Shown here: positions 27,619 through 35,962 of the stretch, piece after piece
Position numbering within the stretch: position 1 is the first letter of the stretch
Layout: the number at the start of each line of letters is the position of its first letter
DNA from: Gammaproteobacteria bacterium 39-13
GTDB taxonomy: Bacteria > Pseudomonadota > Gammaproteobacteria > Berkiellales > Berkiellaceae
Direction: 5' to 3'
Assembly: GCA_001898235.1 (NCBI GenBank)
Contig: MKTN01000055.1
Span: 124,001-188,000, forward strand
DNA length: 64,000 nucleotides
Position numbers and translations under genes: made by a program
The notes under the pieces: generated by a model
The model's input: only the letters and a program-made list of their open reading frames with translations
Told to the model about the DNA's origin: nothing
Databases searched by the model: none

Positions 27619-28368
27619 ATGATAGCAATTGTACTTGTTGGTGGAAAACAATCCCTAGTTAGCGAGCTGTACCCAGATCTCCCTTCTCCTTTAATTCCTG
27701 TTAAAGGGGAACCTTTCCTCTATTGGCTAACCCAATGGCTGAAAATACAAGGGTTTACCCATATTGTTTATTCTGCGGGTCACTATGCAGAAAAAATTAC
27801 AGCCTGGGCACATCACTTTGCCAGCATCGAACCGACACTCTGCCTTGATGTAGTCACTGAAAATCGCCCTCTAGGAACGGCAGGTGCTGCAACCTTATGT
27901 GCTAACCGCTATCCCTCTAGCTTTACATTTGTCGTCAATGGCGATGCTATCTTGTTAACTGACCTTCGCCCCATTATTGCCGAGTTTCAGCAACGAAGCT
28001 CACTCGATGCCATCATATTTGGTACCAATGTTACCAATGCAGGCAGATTTGGAACATTAGAGAGAGATCCTAATCAGCGTTTAATTGCTTTTAGAGAAAA
28101 AAAAGCAGGCCTTGGACTTATCAATGCAGGCGTTTATTTATTGCGCAATGAGCTTTTATCGCATGTGAATACCGATAAAGAAACGAGCCTCGAATACGAC
28201 TGCTTTCCATATTGGCTAACACAGCACAAAAACATCCACACCATCGATAGCACCGCTCCCTTCATCGATATCGGTACGCCAGAAACACTCAAACGTGCCC
28301 ATGAACTTATTGATGAATATCAAGGGATTTTAACAGGCCAAAAAGAAATACAGGCAGCCTATGTCTAG
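27619..28368 (+). CDS. Sugar-1-phosphate nucleotidyltransferase, HddC/GlmU-like
   Basis: Nucleotidyltransferase with IAIVLVGGKQSLVSELYPDLPSPLIPVKGEPFLYWL: the usual GG-x-GTR loop is altered to GGKQSLVSE, keeping the LPKPLxPV-like segment. VVTENRPLGTAGA, VVNGDAIL and FREKKAGLGLINAGVYLL match the HddC (heptose-1-phosphate guanylyltransferase) and related group. The ATG at 27619 starts the protein in the family position (about 249 aa); ATG 27604 and TTG 27577 in frame are alternatives and none has an ideal SD. Because the active loop is atypical, donor nucleotide and sugar cannot be named. It opens the rightward set beyond the glycan train. Confidence 0.72.
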   Translation: MIAIVLVGGKQSLVSELYPDLPSPLIPVKGEPFLYWLTQWLKIQGFTHIVYSAGHYAEKITAWAHHFASIEPTLCLDVVTENRPLGTAGAATLCANRYPSSFTFVVNGDAILLTDLRPIIAEFQQRSSLDAIIFGTNVTNAGRFGTLERDPNQRLIAFREKKAGLGLINAGVYLLRNELLSHVNTDKETSLEYDCFPYWLTQHKNIHTIDSTAPFIDIGTPETLKRAHELIDEYQGILTGQKEIQAAYV

Positions 28369-28592
28369 TCACAGCACGTGATTTTTCGGTTATGTCGGGC
28401 TCTCGAGTGAAAAACATGTATACAAATACAAGGTATTTGCAAGATGAGCTACGACAACAACACCGATGTTACATCTGAAGACCATAACAGAATGTAAAGT
28501 CACTTTCTTCAAAAAGTCTTTGATTCTCTCTTCTTCATTTCGTCCGCTAAGGTCTATTATTCATTATTAATATGTCCGATGGGGATTACTGT

Positions 28593-29195
28593 ATGAGTAC
28601 AGCACTGATCACTTTAGCCGTCATTGCCGGGATCATTATCATTTTGGTTCTGTATTGTATTGGGATCTACAACCATTTAATTGAATTAAAAAACCGATTT
28701 GTTAATGCATTTTCACAAATTGACGTCCAGTTGCAACGCCGTTACGATTTAATCCCCAACTTGGTAGAAACTGCAAAAGGGTACATGAAATATGAACAAC
28801 AAACCCTTACTCAAATAATTGAAGCCAGAAACCAGGCAAAAACAGCAGCCACACAAACAGCTGCTAAACCTGACGATCCTGAAGCAATGAAAAAGCTAAT
28901 ATCCGCAGAATCTACATTAACTTCATCCATGGGGCAATTCTTTGCCTTAGCAGAAAATTATCCTGATTTAAAAGCTAATCAAACCATGCAACAGTTGATG
29001 GAAGAACTTACCTCAACCGAAAACAAAGTAAGTTTTGCCAGACAAAGTTTTAACGATGCAGTTATGATATACAATACTTATCGTGCTCAATTTCCTAATG
29101 TTATTTTCGCTGGTATGTTCGCTTTTGGACCTGCAACACATTTTGAGATCTCCAAACCTGAAGCGAAAGAACCTGTAAAAGTCTCTTTCACCTGA
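28593..29195 (+). CDS. lemA: LemA family protein
   Basis: 200-aa protein with one N-terminal membrane helix (LAVIAGIIIILVLYCIGIYN) and a long helical periplasmic/cytoplasmic part. The LemA core is clear: IYNHLIELKNRFVNAFSQIDVQLQRRYDLIPNLVETAKGYM and the later FNDAVMIYNTYRAQFPNVIFAGMF. The ATG at 28593 has GGGGA 8 nt upstream and is preferred over an ATG seven codons earlier. LemA function is unsettled; it commonly pairs with an M48 protease, which here starts 13 nt downstream, so they are likely one operon. Confidence 0.92.
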   Translation: MSTALITLAVIAGIIIILVLYCIGIYNHLIELKNRFVNAFSQIDVQLQRRYDLIPNLVETAKGYMKYEQQTLTQIIEARNQAKTAATQTAAKPDDPEAMKKLISAESTLTSSMGQFFALAENYPDLKANQTMQQLMEELTSTENKVSFARQSFNDAVMIYNTYRAQFPNVIFAGMFAFGPATHFEISKPEAKEPVKVSFT

Positions 29196-29208
29196 TTTGG
29201 CATAAGTC

Positions 29209-31185
29209 ATGAATTTTTTTGAATACCAGGATAAAGCTAGAAAAAAAACTTTTTCGCTTGTCGTTTATTTTCTTTTAGCTATTCTTTTAATAATTCTAGC
29301 AATCGATGCTGTTGTGGTGGCTGCTGTTGCCTATGGTAATCCCGACATTTATTTTCCACGAACGGCCATGGGAACGAGTATTAATCAAAATGCGCTGATT
29401 AATTTAGCGATCACCACAACTATTACGGTTTCCCCTATTGTTATTGCTATCATTTTAATTGGAACACTCATCAAAACCATTGCTTTGAGGAACGGTGGGA
29501 TAGCCGTTGCTGAAATGGTAGGTGCAAAACCTATCTCACCTGAGACTGTTGATTTTCTTGAAAAACGATTTATTAATATTGTAGAAGAAATGGCCATTGC
29601 CTCAGGCGTCAGTATCCCTAGTTTATATGTCATGGAAAACGAAAAGGCTATTAATGCCTTCGTCTCAGGAATTAAACCCGCAGATACTGTGATGGTAGTG
29701 ACAAGAGGCGCCTTAGAACAATTAAGTCGAGATGAATTACAAGGCGTTGTTGGGCATGAATTTAGTCATATTTTTAACAGCGATATGCAAATTAGCTTAC
29801 GTTTAATGGGAATTCTAGGCGGTCTTTTAGTTATCGGACAATTAGGTTATTTCCTATTAAGATACTTAAGCATGAATAATCGTCGCTCTGATGACCGTTC
29901 AGATGGACGGATTGGTCTGATGATCATTATTATTGGTGTTGGTCTTTTTGTCATTGGTTATATTGGACTATTCTTTGGTCGGCTCATTAAAGCTGCCGTA
30001 TCAAGGCAACGAGAATTACTTGCTGATGCCTCTTCAGTACAGTATACCCGTAATCCTCAAGGGATCCTTTTCGCCTTAAAACGCATACAACAAAGTGAAG
30101 CTGGTACAGGTTTGAATACTAAAAACGTTGAGGATATTAGTCACATTTGCTTTGGGCCACCAAGATGGGTCCTTTTTAGTAATTTGCTTGCAACTCACCC
30201 GCCAATTGAAGAGCGTATTAAGTTACTTGATCCTCAAGGTCAATTTGACAATGTTCCTCTAGAAGATCTGAATAAAAAGAAAGAAGCCGCTTCTCAACAG
30301 GAAACAAAAAAAGCGTCTAATATTTTTCCGGCAATGGCTGGGGCAGCAGTGCTTGCTGCCAATGTTGCAAAAACCAGTTTAAAGGATGTTAAACAAAGTA
30401 TTGGTAATCCTTCTGATGAGCATATTATGTTAGCTAAAGCTCTGCTAGATGCGATCCCTCAAAATATTCAAAAAATAGCTCACGATCCCCTGCAAGTAGA
30501 ATTCCTTTTTTATGCATTAATGCTGCTACCACAATCTAATGATGCACAAACCATAATAAAAAAATTAGCGCAAAAAATAAATGCTAATGAGATACAGTTT
30601 ATACTTGAAACATTACATCAAATGACAAGCTTGCCTAAAACCACTTTATTACCACTCATTGACATTTCGCTACCTGCATTTAAAGCAAATGTTCTTGAAA
30701 AACGTCGAGTCATCATGGCTAACATGAATGAATTGGTGCCTGATCATGCTGGAACATTATCACAATTTCTTTTATTAACATTAGTCAATAAGGCCTTGGA
30801 AGATAAACCACCTGCGGCCTCAAAAGTAAAGTTTCAAAACTTCCAACCTGTCATATCGGAAGTAAGCATTTTAATACGACTATTGATAGAAAAAACGCAA
30901 GAAGACTCGCAAAAACAAGTAGCTTTATACAATAGAGCCATGAAACATTTTGATGAAAATGCTCCTTCTTTTGAAGCCTCTAGACAAATAAAATCTTTTA
31001 AATTGCAACAAATTTTGGCAAAACTCAACTTACTTTCCCCACTTTGCAAAGAAAAATTAATTAATGCGTGCCTTGAGTGCATTCAAAATGATCACATCAT
31101 CAATCTCGACGAAGCGCAACTTGTCAGAGCGATTGGAGCCAGTTTAGACTGCCCTATACCGCCTATTGCTGTCACCGCTGAATAA
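29209..31185 (+). CDS. M48 family membrane metalloprotease (HtpX-like) with long C-terminal extension
   Basis: 658-aa integral-membrane zinc protease. Two N-terminal helices (about residues 16-42 and 62-90) precede the HEFSH zinc motif at residues 183-187 (VVGHEFSHIFNSD); further helices follow near 200 and 245, and the third zinc ligand is likely the Glu in RQRELLADASS. HtpX itself is about 290 aa; here about 310 residues follow, beginning around FDNVPLEDLNKKKEA and mostly alpha-helical, without a family I recognise. This size and the lemA partner match the LemA-associated M48 group. A role in membrane-protein quality control is inferred from HtpX. Confidence 0.88.
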   Translation: MNFFEYQDKARKKTFSLVVYFLLAILLIILAIDAVVVAAVAYGNPDIYFPRTAMGTSINQNALINLAITTTITVSPIVIAIILIGTLIKTIALRNGGIAVAEMVGAKPISPETVDFLEKRFINIVEEMAIASGVSIPSLYVMENEKAINAFVSGIKPADTVMVVTRGALEQLSRDELQGVVGHEFSHIFNSDMQISLRLMGILGGLLVIGQLGYFLLRYLSMNNRRSDDRSDGRIGLMIIIIGVGLFVIGYIGLFFGRLIKAAVSRQRELLADASSVQYTRNPQGILFALKRIQQSEAGTGLNTKNVEDISHICFGPPRWVLFSNLLATHPPIEERIKLLDPQGQFDNVPLEDLNKKKEAASQQETKKASNIFPAMAGAAVLAANVAKTSLKDVKQSIGNPSDEHIMLAKALLDAIPQNIQKIAHDPLQVEFLFYALMLLPQSNDAQTIIKKLAQKINANEIQFILETLHQMTSLPKTTLLPLIDISLPAFKANVLEKRRVIMANMNELVPDHAGTLSQFLLLTLVNKALEDKPPAASKVKFQNFQPVISEVSILIRLLIEKTQEDSQKQVALYNRAMKHFDENAPSFEASRQIKSFKLQQILAKLNLLSPLCKEKLINACLECIQNDHIINLDEAQLVRAIGASLDCPIPPIAVTAE

Positions 31186-31370
31186 TGCCATTCATTTACT
31201 GTGTGTTGATCCAACGTTCTTAATAGCAGCAAAGACTATTACTAAAGAAAAAGTAATTTCGGACCGAAGATTATCAGTATTAGGGTAATTGGAATAGTTT
31301 TACACAACCTGTCTTCGCTGAAACTAGGCAAGTCTTTATACCAGCCGTGCCGAAGCATTAGCGTAGGAGG

Positions 31371-31394
31371 AAGCCTAAATTCAAGATGGGTATG
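31371..31394. repeat. Right-end remnant of the 126-129-bp palindromic repeat
   Basis: GCCTAAATTCAAGATGG followed by a GTATA matches the right end of the repeat family at 31395-31520 and 56670-56798 with a few differences, and it directly abuts the left end of the intact copy. This suggests two elements once lay in tandem or one inserted into the end of another. Upstream to 31186 no clear remainder of the element was found, and no gene. Confidence 0.5.
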
Positions 31395-31520
31395 TATACT
31401 CGAACCAGTTTGAATTTAGGCGAGGCGCCAAGCAAACGAAGTCCCAGCGCGCACGCTTTGGTATGTAACTGGGGAGAGAGCGATGGCAACAAAGTATAAA
31501 TTCAAAATGGAAAGAGTATA
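31395..31520. repeat. Palindromic interspersed repeat, copy A (MITE-like)
   Basis: 126-bp element ending in imperfect inverted repeats: the left end reads TATACTC...TTTGAATTTA and the right end is its reverse complement (TAAATTCAAA...GAGTATA), with an inner CCCAG/CTGGG stem. A second copy with the same ends is at 56670-56798. No transposase is inside, so it would be mobilised in trans or be a structured repeat. The right end, with GGAAAGAG, lies 2 nt before the TTG start of the DUF2157 gene, so the element appears to supply that gene's ribosome-binding site. The rest of the gap 31186-31394 holds no ORF. Confidence 0.85.
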
Positions 31521-31522
31521 TC

Positions 31523-32548
31523 TTGAATATTTCAGAGCATGACAGCATCACATTAATGCAGCAAGAAGCAAATCGAGAGATTGTCGAAAGCTTGTATCAG
31601 CACAATTTTATTAATCAGGACGCTAAAGATCATGTTCTAGAATTACTTTATCCTCACCATCAATGGGGATATTGGACGAGCAAAATATTACAAACTTTGG
31701 GATTTATTTTACTTATCACTGGCATGGTGTATTTTTTTGCATTCAATTGGGAACGAATGTCACCGGCTTATAAACTCATTTCGATTGAAGCTGCTCTTAT
31801 ATGTTGTGTGGCAGGGGCTTGGGCGTTTTCTCTGTCACGACTCGTTGGGCAGCTATTTTTAACTGGTGCTTGCGTCCTTGTAGGCATTTTCCTAGCAGTT
31901 TTTGGTCAAATATATCAAACCGGAGCAGATGCATATCAACTTTTTCTTATCTGGACTCTATTGACGTTGCCCTGGGTATGCATAGGACAATTTTCTCCTT
32001 TATGGTTTGCATGGATAGTATTGCTTAATATCACCGTTATCCTATCGTGGGAGCAAACATTCTTACCAAAACGTGGGGATTTTCACATTGATGCGATTTT
32101 AATCGGGCTAAACACTTTCATTCTCTTTTTAAGAGAGTATCTTTGTGCTCAAGACAGAGAATGGTTACAAGCAAGAGCCTACAGAATATTACTTGCCATT
32201 GCCATTTTACTTTTAGCTCTCATCTCAATCGAAACAATGATTACAACCTATTCTTTAACAAATAAATCCTTAGTCGCAAGTACATGTTTAGGTGTTTTGA
32301 TCCATCTGATATTCCTGGCATTTTATCGTTATAAAGTTATCGATATGTGGGTTTTTTCTGCGACCATCATCAGCATAGCTATCATTTTATGCTCTATCGC
32401 AAATAGAATAATATTTAAATATTCAATTTCTGATGTTACCCAATGGTCATTAATGTCACTCGCTGTTATGATTATTTTTGCAACCGCAGTCTATGTATTA
32501 AGAAAATCATCACCTCCTCCTTTACCTAAAGAGGGGTTAATCTCATGA
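31523..32548 (+). CDS. DUF2157 domain membrane protein
   Basis: 341-aa protein with a soluble helical N-terminus (about 55 residues) and around eight to nine membrane helices from TSKILQTLGFILLITGMVYFFAFNW onward; this matches DUF2157. Its function is unknown. The TTG at 31523 follows GGAAAGAG provided by the repeat copy A; the next ATG, at codon 12, has no SD, which supports TTG. It overlaps the next gene by 4 nt, starting the DUF2157-DUF4401-GDYXXLXY operon, a common trio in proteobacteria presumed to form a membrane complex. Confidence 0.82.
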   Translation: MNISEHDSITLMQQEANREIVESLYQHNFINQDAKDHVLELLYPHHQWGYWTSKILQTLGFILLITGMVYFFAFNWERMSPAYKLISIEAALICCVAGAWAFSLSRLVGQLFLTGACVLVGIFLAVFGQIYQTGADAYQLFLIWTLLTLPWVCIGQFSPLWFAWIVLLNITVILSWEQTFLPKRGDFHIDAILIGLNTFILFLREYLCAQDREWLQARAYRILLAIAILLLALISIETMITTYSLTNKSLVASTCLGVLIHLIFLAFYRYKVIDMWVFSATIISIAIILCSIANRIIFKYSISDVTQWSLMSLAVMIIFATAVYVLRKSSPPPLPKEGLIS

Positions 32549-33645
32549 AAGCATACAGCGTTCAAAGCATTTTAGATTGGCTATCAACCAAAGGACTGCT
32601 GACAAATCGTGCTCAGGCAGAAGCATTTATCTTATGTGATGAAAACATGACCAAGTTGCCGGCCTATATTCATGTCTTAATGGGCATTGGAGCGCTTCTT
32701 GGTTCTTTTTGCATTATTGGGCTTCTAATAGCAACTAAAATCATTAGTTTTGATAATGAAAAATCGCTACTTATTTCGGGTTTCTCATGCATAGTATTCG
32801 CATGTATACTCTTTTATTTCATCAGGCACCAACGAACTTTACTAAATAGTTTCGGTTTACAATGCGCTCTTATTTTTATGATTGTTGGAAAATCGCTTTT
32901 TGTTGTAGGATTTCACACTAACTTTCAGCATCTTATCGCACCAATCAATAAGGATTGGATGATAACACTAGGAATACTCTTAGTAACACTCTTTACCTAT
33001 TCTATTTTTCCACTATGGGTAGATCGTTTTTTATCTACGCTAAGTTTACTTTGTTCGCTTGCATTTAATATGCTTTTTCAATTCGATACTACTTTGTATT
33101 TTTTCTTGTTTTATTGCGCTTTGGTCCTTTGTACTGGATTTTTATTTCTTTGGCCTAAAAAAACATTATTTTGGAATCCACTAAGTTATAGTTGTGTTAT
33201 CACACTATGCATATGTGCTGTAGATTTAGTATCTTCATTTTATGGATCAGGATTGCAAGGAAATACCCCTTCTTTCATACTTCCTACATTGTATTTTAAC
33301 ATTGCGACAGGATTTGGTTTAATCGGATTATGTTTTATCCTTGCCGGTCGTTACAATCGAACACAGTTATTTATACTATTTGCCTGTATTGGATTATTGA
33401 TTCTCTCACTTATTTCTAACACCGGCATTTTATTAGCAATTGGATTCTTAATCTTAGGATATGCTAAACACGATAATGTCCTTACTATTTTAGGTGGACT
33501 GTTCCTCGCGCTCTTCCTTATTTATTTTTATTACAGCTTACCCTATACCTTGGATTATAAGGCAGGGATCTTAGCTGGTAGTGGTATCATTCTATTGGCA
33601 TCAAATTATATTTTAAAAATGATGAAATGGGATATGGAAGAATAA
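32545..33645 (+). CDS. DUF4401 domain membrane protein
   Basis: 366-aa polytopic membrane protein (about ten predicted helices) beginning KAYSVQSILDWLSTKGLL, with YIHVLMGIGALLGSFCIIGLLIATKII as first helix and FFLFYCALVLCTGFLFLW later. Composition and position between DUF2157 and GDYXXLXY genes identify it as DUF4401. It overlaps the upstream gene by 4 nt (ATGA) and ends 2 nt before the next start, so the three are cotranslated. No enzymatic motif is visible. Confidence 0.8.
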   Translation: MKAYSVQSILDWLSTKGLLTNRAQAEAFILCDENMTKLPAYIHVLMGIGALLGSFCIIGLLIATKIISFDNEKSLLISGFSCIVFACILFYFIRHQRTLLNSFGLQCALIFMIVGKSLFVVGFHTNFQHLIAPINKDWMITLGILLVTLFTYSIFPLWVDRFLSTLSLLCSLAFNMLFQFDTTLYFFLFYCALVLCTGFLFLWPKKTLFWNPLSYSCVITLCICAVDLVSSFYGSGLQGNTPSFILPTLYFNIATGFGLIGLCFILAGRYNRTQLFILFACIGLLILSLISNTGILLAIGFLILGYAKHDNVLTILGGLFLALFLIYFYYSLPYTLDYKAGILAGSGIILLASNYILKMMKWDMEE

Positions 33646-33647
33646 CA

Positions 33648-34175
33648 ATGAGAAATGTCATCCTTTTAATCTGTACCATCGTCATATTTATTATATTTAA
33701 TTATGCTGTATACGAAAAACAGCAAATTCTCTCCGATGGCGACATCGTATTACTTAAAATTAGCCCAATGGATCCTCGCTCTATTATGCAAGGAGATTAT
33801 ATAGCTTTCCAATATGCTATCGAAGAAGAAATGGAGAATGAAGTAAAAAACCCACAAATGAGAGGATACGCTGTTATCAAACCAGGTCCAGATAGAGTGG
33901 CTCATTTTGTTAGAATTTATCAAGGTGAAGCCTTGGCAGATGACGAAAAGATCATAAAATATCAATATAATTCTGAACTTTCCCATCGATACGTTATTCG
34001 TCCAAGCTCATTTATTTTTCAAGAAGGCCTAGGTCCTTTATATCAAAAGGCTGAATACGCCATTTTTCATTATCGGGGCTCTCAACATTATTTGTTAGTA
34101 GGGATGGCAGATAAAAATAAAGTAGAAATTGAAAATGATAATGAAAAAACTGAGCTAAATTCTAATGCAGAATAA
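33648..34175 (+). CDS. GDYXXLXY domain protein
   Basis: 175-aa protein with one N-terminal helix (NVILLICTIVIFIIFNYAVY) and a periplasmic domain carrying the family motif as GDYIAFQY. The start at 33648 has GGAAG 7 nt upstream and directly follows the DUF4401 stop; an ATG at 33627 inside that gene is less likely. The domain is known only as the partner of DUF2157/DUF4401 proteins; its role is unknown. Its 3' end overlaps by 14 nt the convergent protease gene at 34162. Confidence 0.82.
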   Translation: MRNVILLICTIVIFIIFNYAVYEKQQILSDGDIVLLKISPMDPRSIMQGDYIAFQYAIEEEMENEVKNPQMRGYAVIKPGPDRVAHFVRIYQGEALADDEKIIKYQYNSELSHRYVIRPSSFIFQEGLGPLYQKAEYAIFHYRGSQHYLLVGMADKNKVEIENDNEKTELNSNAE

Positions 34176-35130
34176 CTTCACGATTACGTTGATCAATGCT
34201 TAACGTTTGATGCTGCAAATATCGAGTTCCAATTAATCCCCATGCTTGCTTTTCCTCACAGCGACCCATCGTATATTTTACCATGGGATTTTCCAACTCT
34301 TTATCACCTATCTTTAATGTACCGTCTAATTCAGCAATAAAACCACTTTCAGGCTCTTTAAATACATCATAAGTCACAATTGCATCATGTCCGTGATGAG
34401 ATTTCTTTTGTGGAAAACAAATTGGCATTTTAATAAAACCACTGTAACCACTATCTACCAAAAGATTATATTCTGATTCTCCATCTTTTCTTATAACAGT
34501 TGATTTAATTACAGGTAGGTAATACTTTTTATCTAACTTCACAGGATATCCTTTTATATCATGCAAAGTTTGGCTTAATATCATTTTTGGTTGTGATAGA
34601 TCGAGCGTTAAAATAATATCATGAAACAAATTAGCACCAATAATACCTGTAATGTTCAGATCTTGTAAAAGCTGGAAGTCATCGCTCGCGGTATTTGAGG
34701 CAACAAATGGTGCATGTTTAATAACTGCATTTCCTAATTTTAGCAAAGGAATAATATATAAATCCGTTCTAATTTCTGCTTTCTTGTGCGCTGTTTCAAA
34801 GGTCTGCTTTTTACTTTCTTGTGGTTCTAGTTTCAATTTTTTGGCTAAATCAAACGATATGATACTTGAATCAGCTCCCGTATCGACTAAGAATTTAAAA
34901 GGGCCTTCCTGGTTTAAATATGCATCTACCATAGGAAATCCACGTTCGCTAGTTAATTTGATCTCAATGCTTCCTTTTTCGCCTAAATCAATCTCCCAAG
35001 GAACTGAACGCTTAAATGGTTCAATGATACGTTGAGTCTTCACGATAACATCAGCAGCATCTTCACCGTATGACAAAGGGGCAAATAATACAAATAGTAC
35101 TGCGGCGCCTAAAAATATTCTTATACGCAT
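34162..35130 (-). CDS. Secreted retropepsin-like aspartic protease
   Basis: 322-aa protein with a signal peptide (MRIRIFLGAAVLFVLFAPLS, cleavage likely after the YG at 21-22) and two catalytic-type motifs: FLVDTGADSSI with D83 and LLVDSGYSGFI with D226. Two aspartates in one chain mean a pepsin-like bilobal fold built from retropepsin-type units, rather than the homodimeric single-motif form. The second motif (DSG) is the rarer variant. It should act in the periplasm. It is a single gene convergent with the GDYXXLXY gene; substrates are unknown. Confidence 0.8.
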   Translation of the reverse strand: MRIRIFLGAAVLFVLFAPLSYGEDAADVIVKTQRIIEPFKRSVPWEIDLGEKGSIEIKLTSERGFPMVDAYLNQEGPFKFLVDTGADSSIISFDLAKKLKLEPQESKKQTFETAHKKAEIRTDLYIIPLLKLGNAVIKHAPFVASNTASDDFQLLQDLNITGIIGANLFHDIILTLDLSQPKMILSQTLHDIKGYPVKLDKKYYLPVIKSTVIRKDGESEYNLLVDSGYSGFIKMPICFPQKKSHHGHDAIVTYDVFKEPESGFIAELDGTLKIGDKELENPMVKYTMGRCEEKQAWGLIGTRYLQHQTLSIDQRNREVILH

Positions 35131-35296
35131 TCTCCGATGCCCTCGATTAAATAAATCCGTGCAGGGATTTTATGTGGTTACAAAAATTATAGCAGTATCC
35201 TTTATCCCAGTTTGCACCTGAGTGAAAACTCAGTAATAAATTGGATGTATTGCTTCATTTTGGCTATGCTTCAAGATAGTTAGGAAAGCAACCCCA

Positions 35297-35932
35297 ATGG
35301 CACACCAAATGAATAACCAAAAGTGTTTTGCTTCTGTGCTCAAGAATCATTCTTGGAGATCATTTCCTATTTTATTGACACTTTTTTGTTTTTATTCAAT
35401 GCCTGCATTTGCTGAAGGTCCATATCTTCAAGACAATGCCAAAGTCGTTAGCCAGGAAATGACCGGTAAATTAGAAAAGGTAATGGGCGAAATCGAAGCC
35501 AAAAATGGTTTACACCTTGAAATGGTAATATTACCCAATTTCTATAATAGAGAGCCTAATGCTGTCATTAATGCATTTGCGCAACAACTTAATAAAAATG
35601 CCACTGAATCAAGTAAAAAAGCTTTAATTTTAATTGTTATAAATCCTACAGAAGTTGCTATCAAATCAACAGCCAATATCGCAGAAGCCTTTGAAGGTAA
35701 TGCATCAAAAGATATTATTGAGAATGTCAAAACACAAATCAACGCAAAAAATTACGACGAAATGGCAAGGGTTGGGGTTGCAGGTATGTTTCATTATTAT
35801 CAAAAGAAATTTCCAACCATACAAGAAAAACCCAAAAGTCTTCTGAAAAACTATTTTAATGCTGGATTAATGATTATTCTTGCTATCGTGATAGTATTTG
35901 TATTTCGCATGATGCAAAAGAAAAAGGCATAG
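35297..35932 (+). CDS. TPM-domain membrane-anchored protein (YgcG-like)
   Basis: 211-aa protein: N-terminal signal or anchor segment (FPILLTLFCFYSMPAFAEG, probable cleavage after AFA), a TPM domain at about 41-165 (LQDNAKVVSQEMTGKLEKVMGEIEAKNGLHLEMVIL), and a C-terminal helix (NAGLMIILAIVIVFVFRMM) followed by KKK. TPM domains are found in YgcG and TLP18.3; a phosphatase or chaperone role has been proposed. A weak TTGGAT / TATGCT pair 18 nt apart lies upstream, with AGGA before the ATG. It is monocistronic. Confidence 0.8.
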   Translation: MAHQMNNQKCFASVLKNHSWRSFPILLTLFCFYSMPAFAEGPYLQDNAKVVSQEMTGKLEKVMGEIEAKNGLHLEMVILPNFYNREPNAVINAFAQQLNKNATESSKKALILIVINPTEVAIKSTANIAEAFEGNASKDIIENVKTQINAKNYDEMARVGVAGMFHYYQKKFPTIQEKPKSLLKNYFNAGLMIILAIVIVFVFRMMQKKKA

Positions 35933-35962
35933 AATCTCAATATTACACATCAATGTGCTACG

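Noticed and set aside
28424-28490. Twenty-codon ORF upstream of lemA
   Set aside because: Short, no SD, no amino-acid bias and no hairpin with T-run; unlike the Thr leader it has no supporting signals.
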